A stretch of DNA of 64,000 bases from Pohlia nutans (lineage: Eukaryota; Streptophyta; Bryopsida; Bryales; Mniaceae). Below, piece after piece: positions 11,248 to 23,597 of the stretch (position 1 is the stretch's first letter; each line of letters starts with the position of its first letter). The notes under the pieces were generated by a model. It was given only the letters and a program-made list of their open reading frames with translations, was not told the DNA's origin and did not search any database. A program made the translations under genes and the position numbers. The stretch is from the NCBI GenBank assembly GCA_022496805.1, contig CM040101.1, positions 1,428,501 to 1,492,500 of the forward strand, given 5' to 3'.

Positions 11248-12740
11248 ATGTCTGGAGGATCAGAGCTTCCGGTCCTTCCGATTTCCAAGCCACCAGTAGA
11301 TGTAAGTGATCGAGAAGCCTGAGTACTCGATCCGGAAACTCGATACTATTCATGGTTGGAATCCTCTTGATGTTTTGTCATATGATATTTTTCTTGTTTG
11401 GATTTAAACAAATCTCTGTGGCTAGGATTCATATTTTGATGGACGGTGACTACCGCAGGCCAAAAAACAATGGATCAAGCAAGTCGTCAACGCAGCAGGC
11501 GCAGTTCACAGAATTGAGAAAGATATCGTGGCCAGACGAGCAGTTCAAGAGGTAGCCATATTGCTATTTTGTTATATGCGAACATGTATGAATTTTTTGC
11601 ATGCATACATACATACATAAATCTCGTGTAAATTTCTGTAGCTTGATCTGTCTGAATGACTATTGCGCACAATTTCTCAGGGGACTGACCGTCTCAAAGC
11701 AAACGGTCGTAATGGTTCGGAAGCCAAATATAAACAGAACCAACCTCCGGAACTTGACTTTAAGTTAACTCCCCACTTAACTGGGTGCTGTCAATGTCAC
11801 GCGGATACCTCGACACAGGTATCGATTTCTTTTTAAGCTTTCAGAGCAATTCCATTCTTTATTACGGTACATTATGCAAGAACAGAGTTTGTTTAAAGTG
11901 ATACTCTGAGTAATCTGATGCTTTATAATCCGTTTGCAGATTCAAGAAGACTCAGCTCATGACGTGTTGAAGAGTACACACAGGGCTTTTTATGAGCGAC
12001 TCACTATGTATGGCTTCGTCTTCGTTCTCTTGGGAAGCATATCCTTTGTGGCTATACTCCAGCCTCCAGGTGGTTTTGATAACGACGGCCACATGCGTTC
12101 GAACACTCTTGTCAGCTGCTTCATGTTCTTCTCTACCTTGTCATTCCTTTTCACATTCATTGGCTTGTTTGGAGTGGTGGTTGGATTCTTATCCTTGTTC
12201 CGCCCAGCCTTCTATCTAAAAATTGAGAGCTGTGCGAGCTCAACTAAATTCTCTCAATCAGGCAGCTCATCAAGTTCGTTATTATACAACGCGTCCCCCA
12301 GCGGCCTTGACAACAAAGGCATGGATGATCTGACGGTTATGGCCAAACTGCTGTGGGACAACTTGGAAAGAATGTGGCGCCTGAGGATATACTTAATTTT
12401 TTCACTGGTGTTAATCGTTTCTGCTTTTGGGTGTGGAGTGTTTGCGATTTTAGGAGGTAGTAACCGCAGTACATACTTGCTTGCTGGAGCCATTATTGTC
12501 GGTGTAGTTACACTGGTCTTTGAGGTTTTTAGGACTGTACAAGGGATTCAAACTTACCACAAGTCAAAGTGGCTTAAAATGTTTAATTATCATGCACCAG
12601 GTGCCGACTTGCCATCGGAGACCCCAGGACAGAAGTTAGTGGGTTGGTTGGAAGCACACGTGCACAGCCCGGGACACGGAAGTGGTCCTGCCCGAGCGCC
12701 AAGAGGGCCATCAAAGTTGAGTACGTCGAGCAGTGTCTAG
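11248..12740 (+). CDS. PGG-domain four-helix membrane protein, four exons (copy A)
   Basis: My gene model joins 11,248-11,301, 11,459-11,551, 11,681-11,818 and 11,940-12,740. All introns are GT-AG and phase 0, giving 361 residues. Exon 1 starts with ATG (MSGGSELPVL) and ends at GTAAGT. Introns 2 and 3 start GTAGCC and GTATCG. Predicted membrane segments are at about 120-136, 152-183 (long, perhaps two helices), 245-266 and 274-291. The LQPPGGFDNDG motif at about 135-145 is the signature of the PGG domain, found at the C-terminus of plant ankyrin membrane proteins. There are no ankyrin repeats here, so it is a short, stand-alone PGG protein, probably in an endomembrane or the plasma membrane. 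The tail (about 330-361) is Gly/Ser/Pro-rich. Its exact function is unknown. Exons 2 and 3 are less certain than exon 4. Confidence 0.8.
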
Positions 12741-13241
12741 TTCAAATAGAAGATTCAGAATAAGCATGAATTCATATGTAAGTTGGTAATTCTTCTGTAT
12801 ACAAATTTGGTTATGTCAAGCAGGCACTCGAAGGGAGGGAGCCTACTATATATATTACGCAGCCTCCTATCACTCCCATGCTGTCGTCATGAACAATCAT
12901 CAATTAACTAACTGCATGCTTGTAGGCAAGGTCTGGTTCTCCTTCTCATCTCCAATTTCAGCGAGAGCGGGTGACTTAATTATGTCCATTTCTGAGTGGA
13001 GGGTGTTGGCAGCTTAACATTGCTGCTCTTGTGATGCTCCTAGACTAATTGCTTAGTAGCTCGGATTTTGCTCTCGATGGATACGCAGATGCACACTCTG
13101 CAGCACTGCAAATACAACGGTCCGTACATCCATGTGCCTTAAACAGTCCATCTGATTTGTTAGTTTGAAATGCAGATAGAGATGATCCAAAGGTTTCAGC
13201 AGCATGGCTTTGAGACAATTAGGTCAGAGTGAAGAGCTTAG
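12741..13241. other. 3' flank of the PGG gene, no gene seen
   Basis: A weak AATAAG signal lies near 12,770. The rest is unique-looking sequence without a supported ORF. The same stretch follows the copy B gene. Confidence 0.5.
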
Positions 13242-13410
13242 CACTAGTAGAAATGCCGATGAAACAACATTCTCCCAAAAATGTTGTTTCAACCGCTAGT
13301 TTTGGCACATGTTGTTTCAACAAGGCGTTGAAACTACACCAATGCAAGTTGAAACAACATTTATGGGAGAATGTTGTTTCAACATGATGTTTCAATATCT
13401 CGGGGAAGCC
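13242..13410. repeat. CACTA-like end with GTTGTTTCAAC inverted motifs
   Basis: The stretch begins CACTAGTAGAAAT, a typical plant CACTA terminus. It then carries at least five alternating GTTGTTTCAAC / GTTGAAACAAC motifs that can pair in several ways. No opposite CACTA end is obvious nearby, so this may be a truncated non-autonomous element. Confidence 0.5.
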
Positions 13411-13640
13411 ACTTAGTGTAATTTTTGGGTACATATGAGCGCACAAAAAGTATTTAATGGGGGGCTATGAAATACTTGGAATATTCTACTATTTATAGTA
13501 TATTTAGGATATATTTCACGTATAATTTTGAAATATTCATAGAATATTTTCAAATTGGTTTTAAAACACTCTATATTACTTCTATAAGTTTATATAATTT
13601 TTTTTAATCTCAAATGAATAAAAAACACCCTATACCGTAG

Positions 13641-14065
13641 CAGGAAGGCAGGGTCGGCAGAAAATAATTCTCCAAAAAAATGCCGAAAAATAAAATAAAT
13701 TTATCAAGTATTTTGTCGAAATCAACAAAAATGAAGTTAAAAAAAATAGTAGACAAAAAACAAAAGAAAACGTTTACCCTACGCCGTGGTCAGTTTCAAC
13801 ATTAATTAATTAATTTTTGTCCAAAAGTGCCACATGTCATCTTGTGATTGGTTAAGGGTGACGTGGACCTTTCAAAATCTGACGTGGAAATTCAATTTCA
13901 ACACCTAGCTGTCCGAATCTGACCACGACGTACGGTAGCCGCTAGTAAAATTCAATGTTAGTTATTAATAGCCGAATTTTTAATATTTATTTTTGAAAGT
14001 GCTGACCTCCACTTTTTGAACTTTTATTAATTATTACACACAAAAGTGCCGACCCTGCCTTCCTG
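13641..14065. mobile_element. 425-bp MITE with 19-bp perfect TIRs
   Basis: CAGGAAGGCAGGGTCGGCA at 13,641-13,659 is exactly complementary to 14,047-14,065. A weaker inverted match extends 8 bp further out on each side, ending near TA dinucleotides. The interior is AT-rich and carries a segment (about 13,793-13,945) related to 39,070-39,240 in the large insertion, so the family is dispersed. No coding potential. Confidence 0.8.
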
Positions 14066-14547
14066 GTATGATATGTGCTCTCTCATAATTATTTAAATTT
14101 TTGATAGTGACTAAGTCATTAACATTACGAACGAACACTTTATTCATGCCGGCCCATTAAAGGTCGGTGTTTCTATCTATCTATTTGGAAGTGAGGATTT
14201 GGGATATTAGAGTTATTCTAAAACAAAAGTTGTGTTTGAATAAAATATCGTGTATTTTGCTTTAATATACTCTTATTTGTTCACTCTTAATAGTTATAAG
14301 GTATGGAAAAAATTGTTATCCTCTCATTATTAGGTGTGAGAGTTTGGTGGTCTTCAAACTCATGGAAAACTAGTTTGACTGTCTTTATCCACAACATCTA
14401 CAATAGAGCCAACGCAGAAATAAGTTAGTGCATGCTATTGAATGTTACGCTTGTGCATGTTGTGTGGTAAGGGCCAAAACCCCAAACTTGTACAGCCGGA
14501 ATCGTCATGTATGCCATGCTGGCAGTCCTACGTGGAGCACCATGGGA

Positions 14548-14576
14548 CCCCAGAATCCCAGAACCCCAGAACCCCA
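14548..14576. repeat. CCCCAGAAC microrepeat, second site
   Basis: Same CCCCAGAAT/C units as at 6,467-6,495 and 54,840-54,866, here enclosed by CCATGG on both sides. Confidence 0.6.
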
Positions 14577-14820
14577 TGGTACCAAATTGGTATCAATTCA
14601 TCATATTAACCAATCTTTCTACCAGTTCAATATCTCTCCAATGCTTGCAATGTGTACCTATACATCAAGATCTTTTTTGTATTACTCAATATTATGAAGT
14701 CTGAGTAGGCACTTCCATACCTAGGTTGACCCGGTATGTGAATAGTCAGTTCCACTAATTAAAACCTCATACCGGTATTTGTTATCTACGCAAATTTTAG
14801 TGTGCCAAAGTGTGACTTAA

Positions 14821-15062
14821 CCCTTAAAGGAAATAGCTTTCCTGATTCCCACACCCAAAATATCTTTTAAACTCCATTTTAAGCGTGATTTAAAAATTAA
14901 AAAAATTACTTCGGTTCTATTCTCATGAAGTATAAATGCTATAAATATATTAGTTTCTCCATTTAAAAAATCCCATTTGATTCAACGGGGTAGAAGTTAT
15001 GAGTAAAAGTTTCCCAAAACATAAAAAAGTAAGCCCATGGGATTAAGTGTGTCATTTAAGGG
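14821..15062. mobile_element. 242-bp TTAA-flanked MITE, intact copy
   Basis: Starts CCCTTAAAGG and ends with ATTTAAGGG, with TTAA at 14,817-14,820 and 15,063-15,066. CCC/GGG ends plus an exact TTAA duplication match the piggyBac target rule. The junction where copy B is broken by 15 kb of foreign DNA corresponds to 14,912/14,913, inside this element. In copy B its left part is 32,841-32,932 and its right part is 48,184-48,335. Confidence 0.75.
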
Positions 15063-15588
15063 TTAAATGCAGACAATTAGGATTTTTATGTGCTTAGATG
15101 GGATTTTCGTTGCCAATTACAAACCTAATCTAATATCTAGAACAAACATCAATCTAATTCTAAAGGTTTCACATCCTACAAATCCTATAATTTGAGAGTC
15201 CTTTTCTGAAAACTTGAAACTTAAACCTCTAAACGACCTAAAGTTTGATTGTGACTATGTGCTTTTGCGTACAAGCAGGTACTAATTGTTGGAATTGTTT
15301 CACATTTTCACTACATAAGTGTATTTGAATTTACCCTTGTAATTGTTTGTACAACGCATTAAGTACATCATCATACACTACAAGGAGAAGGCGTTACTTT
15401 TCACTCCTGTTGTGAGTCAAACGGCGCCACTTCGCACAGTTCACCAATTTTTTGGTTGGATTTGGTGAGTGCGATTCGTCGCGTAGGACAAGCGTGTACA
15501 ATGAAAAGAGACAATGAACATGATCCTCCAGAGTGAGAAACGACGCCTCTGATTGGAGTGATATTTCAAAAATTCAATGAGCAAATAT

Positions 15589-15985
15589 GGTTGGAGAACC
15601 TATTACCACCAACTTAAGCAATCTGGCCTATTTTTGGCAGTGCTAAATTCGAAAAAAAAATATGACTGCATTCAAAATAGGTTTTGATGAGGATTGCAAA
15701 AATTCGCAACATCTAATTTGCATTTGTCAATTTTATACAAAATTCCAAAGTGGAAAGTAAACTCTGACCCAAATCAAACCTCAAGGTTTCCCCATGTCCA
15801 CACCATGTGGTACTAACTTTCACTCACCATGATACTCAAAACCACCAACTATTTCTTCGCAATGCTTGCCATGCCATTGGTCTACCTGAATAGTGAATTG
15901 GTGGTTTTGAGACTCAACTCTAGTGGCCCCAAGAAAAGTCAACATGTTGTAATTGGGGGAGGTGGTGGTAATAGGTTATCCAACC
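15589..15985. mobile_element. 397-bp MITE with about 24-bp TIRs
   Basis: The ends are inverted repeats beginning GGTTGGAGAACC and GGTTGGATAACC and continuing through TATTACCACC. ATAT occurs at 15,585-15,588 and 15,986-15,989. The third copy has the uninterrupted site GCAAATATATGGTGG at about 48,845-48,859. No coding capacity of its own; a reading frame crosses its right end into the conserved island. Confidence 0.88.
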
Positions 15986-16359
15986 ATATATGGTGGTCAT
16001 ACAAAATGGAGTCCAATGGGAAAACCAATTTCCCAAAAGAAATTGACATTTGTTTTTTAAATAGTTTCGGTGACTGCTGGAACATGCAATCATTCAACTG
16101 GGAAAGGGGAGGAGAAGCTGATTCAGTTCTTCACTGTCAACTGGTCAAGCTGGATTGTAAGTTAACAGGCAATCATTCAACCGGAGCTTTCAGGTCTTCA
16201 ATATCCAGTAAGTTGGGTGTTTCAGATCTTGCATCCTCTTCAGGGGAGCAGGAGAACTGCACGCATTTAGTGTATGCAGATCATGGTAATAGAAAGCCCA
16301 CCTGCAGCAATAGTTACTGTAAGGTGGAAGTAATGACCTATTACCATCCATTATTTTAA
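15986..16359 (+). CDS. Conserved ORF island of unknown function (copy A)
   Basis: The frame covers about 120 codons ending TAA at 16,357-16,359. It is hydrophilic with several Cys and Ser and has no motif that I recognise. Against 48,853-49,222 it shows a single substitution (16,205, C to G) in about 370 bp, while the sequence just outside differs at roughly 5-8 percent of sites. Two perfect donor-like GTAAGT sequences at 16,157 and 16,208 raise the alternative that it is part of a spliced transcript. In copy A the frame also extends into the 397-bp MITE, so its true start is unknown. Confidence 0.4.
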
Positions 16360-17807
16360 GCAATCTGAACGTTGTGGAGGACATACGAAGTGTGTCACAA
16401 ATTCTTGAGGGAAAGATGAATCTTAATTAGTGGAGTTTAATCAAAGTGAAATCATTTTCTTTTTGGACAAAATTTGTAATTTTTCTGAATTTTTGAAGTG
16501 GTTTGCCTTGAAATACAATACTGCCCCTAGGTGGGGGTTGGGACCATCCCAAAAGTGTTTTATATTCATTCAAAACCAACCTGTAATTGATAGAGAAGTT
16601 ACTTTTTGATACTCAAAACTCAAGTTGTTTTTGAAATTTGATTACGAATATGATATTGACAATTTCTTAATGAAATTTGTTGTGATGGGTTGAAATGTAA
16701 TACTCTAAGTGTAGTGATTTATGGAGATTTTATAATTGCTTAATTTTATACATCCGTCATGCACTTTTCGCAGTGTTAAATTTTTACTACAAATTATGTG
16801 AGAAGTAAGCTTCATGCGTGTGTGAACCAATTAGAAAGGGGTGATTTGTGAAATTTTTATGCATCATTTCATGTTGTAGTGATTCACCAAAAATTTCAAC
16901 TCATAAAACCAAGCAACCCAAATATCTCCAAAAATCAGTGCACTTAGAATACTACATTTCAACCCATCACAACAAACTTCATCCACAAATTGTCAATATC
17001 TCACTCATAATTAATTACAAAAGAATTTTGAATTTTACGTTTCAAATTTTATACAAAAATAGTGGTGATTGCAATCATAGATCTAACCATATAAATAGAC
17101 TTTAAAATTCATAATGTTCAAATTAAATGTTATAAGTAAAGGTGGAAGCACCCAAAACCACCCATTTAAGCTATTGTGTTTGGATTTTTGTAAGAATCAA
17201 ATTAAAACTATCTTCGGTTGTAAAACAAATAAGATTCAAGAATAAAGTGAAAAAATAAAAATAAAAATAATCTCTCATTCCCAAGGAAGTCACTATTAGA
17301 AATTTAGATAACCATGAGAGAAAACATATAGGGTGTCATTCAATTTTGGTTGATAAAAATTATGTATTCTTTTGATGTACCATAGCTTTGAAGAAATGTA
17401 AGGTTGCAAATTACATATAAAATGAGGTCCTTTGTAATACCCCAAATTATGTTTATAGTATTTCTAAAACAAGATTATAGTAATAATTGGTAGGGGAAAA
17501 AATAATTTATAGGATGAGTGAAGCTTGTACAAAATTTAAGACTTGGATGAAAAATATCAAAAATCCATCTACATAATGGATGAACTCGTTGGATGAGGGT
17601 TTTGTGTTTGCTTTTAAAGAACATTCTAAAGACTTTTGTGTAATTCAATTTGTGGTTTTTCCTCCTATGCAAGAGAAGAATTTTGTCATCGTACATTTAA
17701 AATTACTAAATTCGGATAATTCCTATTCTTGCGTGTGGCTTACGAAGGGGTAGGGTGTTGTGCATGGAGCTTTGTTTTCTTTCACGCACCTAACAATCTC
17801 TTCCTGC

Positions 17808-18140
17808 GCTAGGGTTCAGTGCAAATTTCTTCGTGTCGTTGTACTATGGTTTTATTGCATTAGGGTTTCAGTACAAGCTTTTCCATGGGGTTGTTGCGCT
17901 ATGGGTTATACGGCACTAGGGTTTTAGTACAAGTTTCTTCATGAGGTTGTTGCGTTTTGGTTTTCTTAGTAGATGAAATGTGAGATTCTACAACTACAAG
18001 TACATGACTCAAACTAGTCCATAATGACTAATGACAGTCATTACAAACTAGTTTTTGCACTATTTGAGTCGTATACTTGTAATCGTAGAATCTCATATTT
18101 CTTCTAGTGTCTTGTGCTAGGGTTTCATGCCAGTTTCTTC
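17808..18140. repeat. Imperfect about 60-bp repeats spanning the unit junction
   Basis: Four related segments carry the pattern TAGGGTTT.AGTACAAG then TTCTTCATG.GGTTG. Three run through 17,808-17,960 and one lies at about 18,117-18,150. The junction of copy A with copy B (18,020/18,021) falls among them. The third copy has the equivalent at about 50,998-51,345. Confidence 0.55.
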
Positions 18141-18335
18141 ATGGAGTTGCGGATGTGGTAGTGGCGCTTGTCAAAATGCGTTCAATTTCACAACATGTAT
18201 ACCATAATTATCTTGTTTGCAAATTTTCGCCTCTGATTTTTTTATTTTTTTTGCTTGTTTCCATTTTGCAACGGTATTCATGAGTTTAGAGGCATTTGGT
18301 AGAATGAGACTTGGACAGAAAAAAAGATCTTTGTT

Positions 18336-18524
18336 ATGGCGACCAAGAACAAGGTGTTTTTCTTGGAATTTGAAGGAGACGAGCCCGAGTTCATTGGACT
18401 AATAGACGTTGAGGAGGGACAGTCTTTTGCGCAACTCCGAGTAAAATTAGAAGATGTGGATGGTATTGGTGGCCATTTCAATTCTATAATGCAAACGAGT
18501 CTTGCAAAATTCTACCTACATTAG
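18336..18524 (+). CDS. Short repeated ORF, copy B
   Basis: Identical to the 62-codon ORF at 316-504; see that entry. No independent evidence of function. Confidence 0.3.
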   Translation: MATKNKVFFLEFEGDEPEFIGLIDVEEGQSFAQLRVKLEDVDGIGGHFNSIMQTSLAKFYLH

Positions 18525-19280
18525 GGAGGTTGTGGCATCTCATGTGATGACTGTCACTCAATTTTGACATAAGACTCATCAGTAGGCATTTAGATTGTCT
18601 TCATTATTTGAGTGAGAACATGTGCAACTATGTTAGTAAACACATTATGTATGCTTTAGTAATGCTGAAGTGGTTTGTTTTAGGGTTTGTGAACTTTTTT
18701 CAATGTTACCGTGAAACCCTAGGGGTTTTACTGAGTGGGAGAGCTATAAATATAGATGAGATAAAATATGGGCCTAAATTTAAAAATGGGGCTAAAATTT
18801 ATAAGTTTTTTTTGTTCTAGTATAGGACTCATGAAAATCACTGAAGCTGGTTATAAGTTACATAGAATGCTTTAAAAGATGGCGTATTACATGATATTTT
18901 AAAATAAATATACACTCACCTAAAATCTCAAAGTAGGTGTGACAGATCATGGTGAGATAATATTATTTTGCAAAGTGCACTAAAACTGTTCGATTGACGG
19001 ATCAACGATGGAGTCTTTAGGGTTTTGTGAAAGGTTTTCTTGTTGATTCCACGCTCGATTTTGGTTCATTTTGCTTTCATAACTTCCGTTGTTGCTATTG
19101 ACCTCGCACCCATGCCCATGACAATAAGGGCATTGTTGAGAATGACAACGTCAATGAGGTTGCATGATTAGCTTCATTCACAAGTGTCATTGTTGCAGAA
19201 TCTAAATTCTTGTATGAACCACTCACTGCACAATTAGTAGCGAACAATCGCATATCTTTGAGTTGGTGCAAACAACCCCT

Positions 19281-21883
19281 TCTCGGGGGGTGCACTGTAC
19301 TGAACACTTACGAGTATACGTGAGTGCACAGGAGGGGTATTAATTTGAACATTGCCGTATGACGTATACATATAGTATACATATTATAGTTTGTGATTAC
19401 GTACATATATGGAGGGCACTACAAGGATATATAACATTTGTATTTGTATGGTAGTGGTACTAGACTTTATAGTATATGTTTATTGACATTAGATGAAACT
19501 AGGTGGATGTACAGTTTCCTCATTACCTTATTGTGTAGGTGGGATACTATGTACACTTACGAGGGTATCAAAGACGTAGGTAACAAGCACCGGGTATCAT
19601 ACCCAGGGATTGAAGGGGTAGTAGTATTAGGGTTTCGAACGGCTCAATAGGTTAGTATTGTCCTCGTTCATCTTCCTCTTCTTCTCTTTGCCGGCGGTTG
19701 CTGTGTCGCTTAAGCGCCTGTGAGCGGCCTCGTGAACTGTGAGCGGCAAGAGAGTTTGGGTGGTTTAGGGTTGGCGACACAAGCTTTTACTACAAGCGGT
19801 TCATCACCTCGAGAACTACGCTGCTGTTGCTGCTGCATAGCTCTTCTTCGCAATCGATTCCAACCTGATCGGAACAATATTGGTTTTCTCCGGTATTGCC
19901 TAGGGGGCTTTCGTCACTCTATTCTTTGCTGTGGAAGTGTTGGGTTTTCAATGGAAGTTAATGGTTGCAAGCTCTGACATTGTGTTTTTTAAGATCTTGC
20001 TGAACACTGTAATGTGGTCAAGTTTGCGACAACAATGGCGAAATCTGCTTTTGGTCTGTTGCTGGTCAATTGCTGCAACTTTCAGTGCAATCATGGAGTC
20101 AGTTTTGTGAGTTACGTTGGGGCGCTGCAATTGCGACCAACTTGTTGCATTTTGCTCATTCCAGTGTGCATTGAAGCAGTTGTGAGATTGAAGCTCAATT
20201 CTCAAACTTCACTTGCTCTCCAAATTGTGAGAACGATCGATCGAGATGGTCTCTCATTGCAGATATAGTGATTGGAACATGCAGAACTCGATCAGTAGGA
20301 GCTAGTGGCATTCAATCTCCAGTTTTGAGATTAATGTCCATTTGTATTCTTCAGGGACTTGGGAATGGATCACTGAAACCAACACCAACAAGATCAAAGT
20401 ATTTCGTGTGCTATTTGTTTATTGTTGATTCCCACTGGATTGACATTCGACCGATCTCATCTTGTAACCTGTGTCTGGTTGTGCATTTATAATTAATTCT
20501 CGGCTTGTGTTTGGTTAAAGAGACTGAATGTGTTTGTTTGTTCATATCTAATCTGTGAATGTAGCGAGTGCATTTATATTTGTACCGATGGCTGACAATG
20601 TGCAGAAGCATCTGTTTTAGGGTTTGCAGGAGCTGGATTCTGAAGTGATCTGACTTCAACTTCGAGCTGCATCAAGATTTGGAGACCAAACCTGCTTCTG
20701 CACAATCAAAGCTCTATCTTGCATAAGCGGTCAACTCTACATGAAGTTGAAGCGAACACTGTCAGAGCCCTATCTTGCATAGAACTTACAGTTGGGGTCT
20801 TGAAGTATTCGCTTGAGGTAAGAATGTGCACTAAATCTTTCTATCCTTGCTTTATTTTGTAAACTCAAGTCTGCATTCTTTCATCCTCAAGTATATACTA
20901 GTATGCATATTTCAAGTAAGTCCCTCTTTTCAGTGTTTGTTTCTGTGGGACTATCAAAAGTGCAGGGCTTTGGTGACCAAAATTTGGAATGAATGCAAAC
21001 TGATTTGCAAGTGCAACTAAGCTGATGTTAACTAATATCCTGCTGCATTCTGATGGTGAACGATTCAAGAGAGATTGAATGGAACATCAGCACCAACATA
21101 AGCTTCGACTAGAAGCTGCTTATTGCTAAGAAGCGGCTTGTCGCCAAGGTAAGGTCATTTGGACCCTTCAGCGTCCACTGCTTATTTTCTGTTGTATAGG
21201 AAAATTGGACCTCCTGCTGAAAATCATTTGTTTGTGTGAAAATGGCTCCGTTTTGACAAAATCGACACTATTGATCTTGTAGTATAGAACAAGAGCTTTA
21301 AAATGATGTATTGCAATCAAAAAACCGAGGCTAAATGAGAAAATGCCACAATTGCAAAGTTCAGTGATGGAAATGGCCATATTGGGTGTTTTATACGCTT
21401 AGGGGTTAAGTTGGTGTACATTCTCAAAATGAGATCAATGTATACTGGAATTTTGGAGCATGTTTGCAGTGGTGGCAATGTGCAAGTTGGTTACCGATTT
21501 GGAAGTCGTGATTGGGAATGGAATTTGTGTTTATTTTTTTCTTTTCTTTTCTTGAGTGTTTTGTACGGTGCAACATATGAGGTTTTGGTTACATCTAGGG
21601 GATGAAAAAAATTTCAACGACTTTGTTGATGAAAGCTAGGATATTGCATTATACATATTTTAGAGGTTGATTATTGTTCAAAAGTATATTTGTATACTTA
21701 TGTTAATGACTATATATGAATGGATTTTTTTTGGTGTATACATATTGTCTCTTGTATTTTAATTATTAAAATTGTATGTGTATTACCTAATTTCACAGAA
21801 AAAAACTTGTATATAGGGGGTTTTTAGAGTATGTTGCGAACGCACGTGATTCTAGGTTTTAATACAAGGTGCACCCCCCGAGA
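19281..21883. mobile_element. 2.6-kb TIR element, copy B
   Basis: Exact counterpart of 1,261-3,863, duplicated with the unit and not an independent insertion. Confidence 0.88.
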
Positions 21884-23040
21884 TCCCCTTACACAAGCTT
21901 CTATCACTATTCGAGGAGTGCTTCACTACTTCAACTCAATTGCTTTGTCGCTCACTCTATGGAACAAAGACAAGGTGATAGGACATTAAAGGAGGGAATT
22001 TCTCCCCGAAAATATGAGGAATAGAGAACACAAAGCCCAAACTAGCGAAGAAAGTAAACCCGCATGAGCAATCCAAGACAACTACTACTCGATCATGAAC
22101 TACCTACAACCTACCAAAGTGTACAAAATGCTCAACATTCAACGACGGCTCCAAAGAAGAACAATATGCTTGACGTTCAAGAGGATCGCAACAACATGAT
22201 GGAGAGCTTATCTGTAAGGAATCCGCCAAGTGATTGATGTCATGAGCAGCTTAGTGTGCAACTTTGATCAGTCGTGCAACTTGCAGCGTTGATCTATCAT
22301 TTGATTGAGCACTATTGATTTCTAGCTTTCTCTAGTTTGATACTCTCTGAGCCCGGAGGACGTGGATTTTTGATATTATGGTGAGGGTTTCAGTATCATG
22401 GCCACTGTGTATGACGCGTACAACAAGAAGTCCGATGTTGGTGGGCGGACGAGTGGGACTACAAGTATAAGAGCATCTCCATTACCAACTCTTAATTCCA
22501 CTATGAAGGTCATCTAAAAATGGAGACCTCATCATGTAATTCTCCACCAACATCACTCAATTAGACTTTGAAAATAGTAAATGAGCCACTAAGAACTCAC
22601 CACGTATGGATTGTGCATGATGTGCAATTAAGAAGAGAAGATACACTAGCTTGAGTGATTTTGAGGGCCCTGAACTCTGTTACATTTAATAAATCAGTTC
22701 CTTGAATTTAGAGACAATCAAGCTCTTCCAAACTAAATAAATATTCTAATTGAGAGACCACCAAGCTCCATACCTTATAACTATTTGGAGTGCATAAATA
22801 GTAGTTAAGTTTCCTACACCAAATCAAGATGTGTAGCCTCTTTATACTTAAGTAGCACCTAGGTAGCACATGTGTATTACTGTGATATTACCTACATAAA
22901 AACATGAAAAGAGCATCCAAGAGCATCCAAGGAGCTTGGATTTCTCTTCAAGCCACATAACATACAGTAGCATGCACTGTCCCTGCCTTGGCTCTACAGT
23001 TGATGTTGTTGAATATTCCGCACCCAACAATACTTCATCA

Positions 23041-23215
23041 CACAGGGAGATAAACACAAGATTCTCATACGGGAAACGCGGACAAATTTCCCACAATTGT
23101 AACTTTCCGAGATCAAAAATACACTACAATCATCCCAAGAAAGTTACAATTGTGAGAATTTTGTCCCACTTCCCATACGAAATCCCATGTGAGAATGTCA
23201 TTATCTCTCCCTGTG
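23041..23215. repeat. Foldback hairpin, copy B
   Basis: Counterpart of 5,021-5,195. Confidence 0.7.
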
Positions 23216-23597
23216 TCAGTGGCTAAGTGGACAGGTGGAGGCTCAAGGTGATGAGCCCAGTGCATGAAGGAAAGGCAGTGGGCATGAAGACTACTGAATG
23301 TTATGCATGGAAAAGTAGCAAAAATGCTAAATCGTCTCCTGAAAAAATAAAAAGCACTGCTTCATAGACCTGATTTTGACTTTGTCCAAGCTAGTGATGG
23401 GAAGTGATTGGAAGTGGCCATGTTCTGCTACCATCGAAATAAAACAAAATTGGCTTGCTTGCACAAGAAGCGAAATCCTAAGCAGAACGGTTGTGGCTGG
23501 CTTGAATATCATTTGGTTATTGACCAAGTCTCTTCTAAATAGAATGTCGCAAAACTCTGGAGTTTTCATGGAAAAGAATTGTGGGTAAGGTATCTGA

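Larger units (their letters stand above)
1..14912. repeat. Tandem duplication copy A, gene-bearing part
   Basis: This stretch recurs at 18,021-32,932 with a constant offset of 18,020 bp and no indel that I could find. Reading the copies side by side I saw one substitution at 11,050/29,070 and then three close together at 14,788, 14,855 and 14,879. A diverged relative of bases 1-6,495 lies at 51,217-54,866. The copy carries the PGG gene, a hydrolase fragment and several MITEs. Window base 1 is inside the repeat, so the true left edge is upstream. Confidence 0.95.
14913..18020. repeat. Tandem duplication copy A, 3' part of the unit
   Basis: This completes the 18,020-bp unit and runs directly into copy B at 18,021. 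The only relative in the window is the diverged 48,184-51,216, with many substitutions and several indels. It is AT-rich and holds the right half of a TTAA-MITE, a 397-bp MITE, a conserved ORF island and short imperfect repeats. From about 16,360 to 17,800 I see no gene, only AT-rich decayed sequence. Confidence 0.9.

Noticed and set aside
11352..11555. Frame MVGILLMFCHM... as an exon of the PGG gene
   Set aside because: A different frame over 11,459-11,551 joins in phase 0 to both neighbours with a CAG acceptor and avoids stops.
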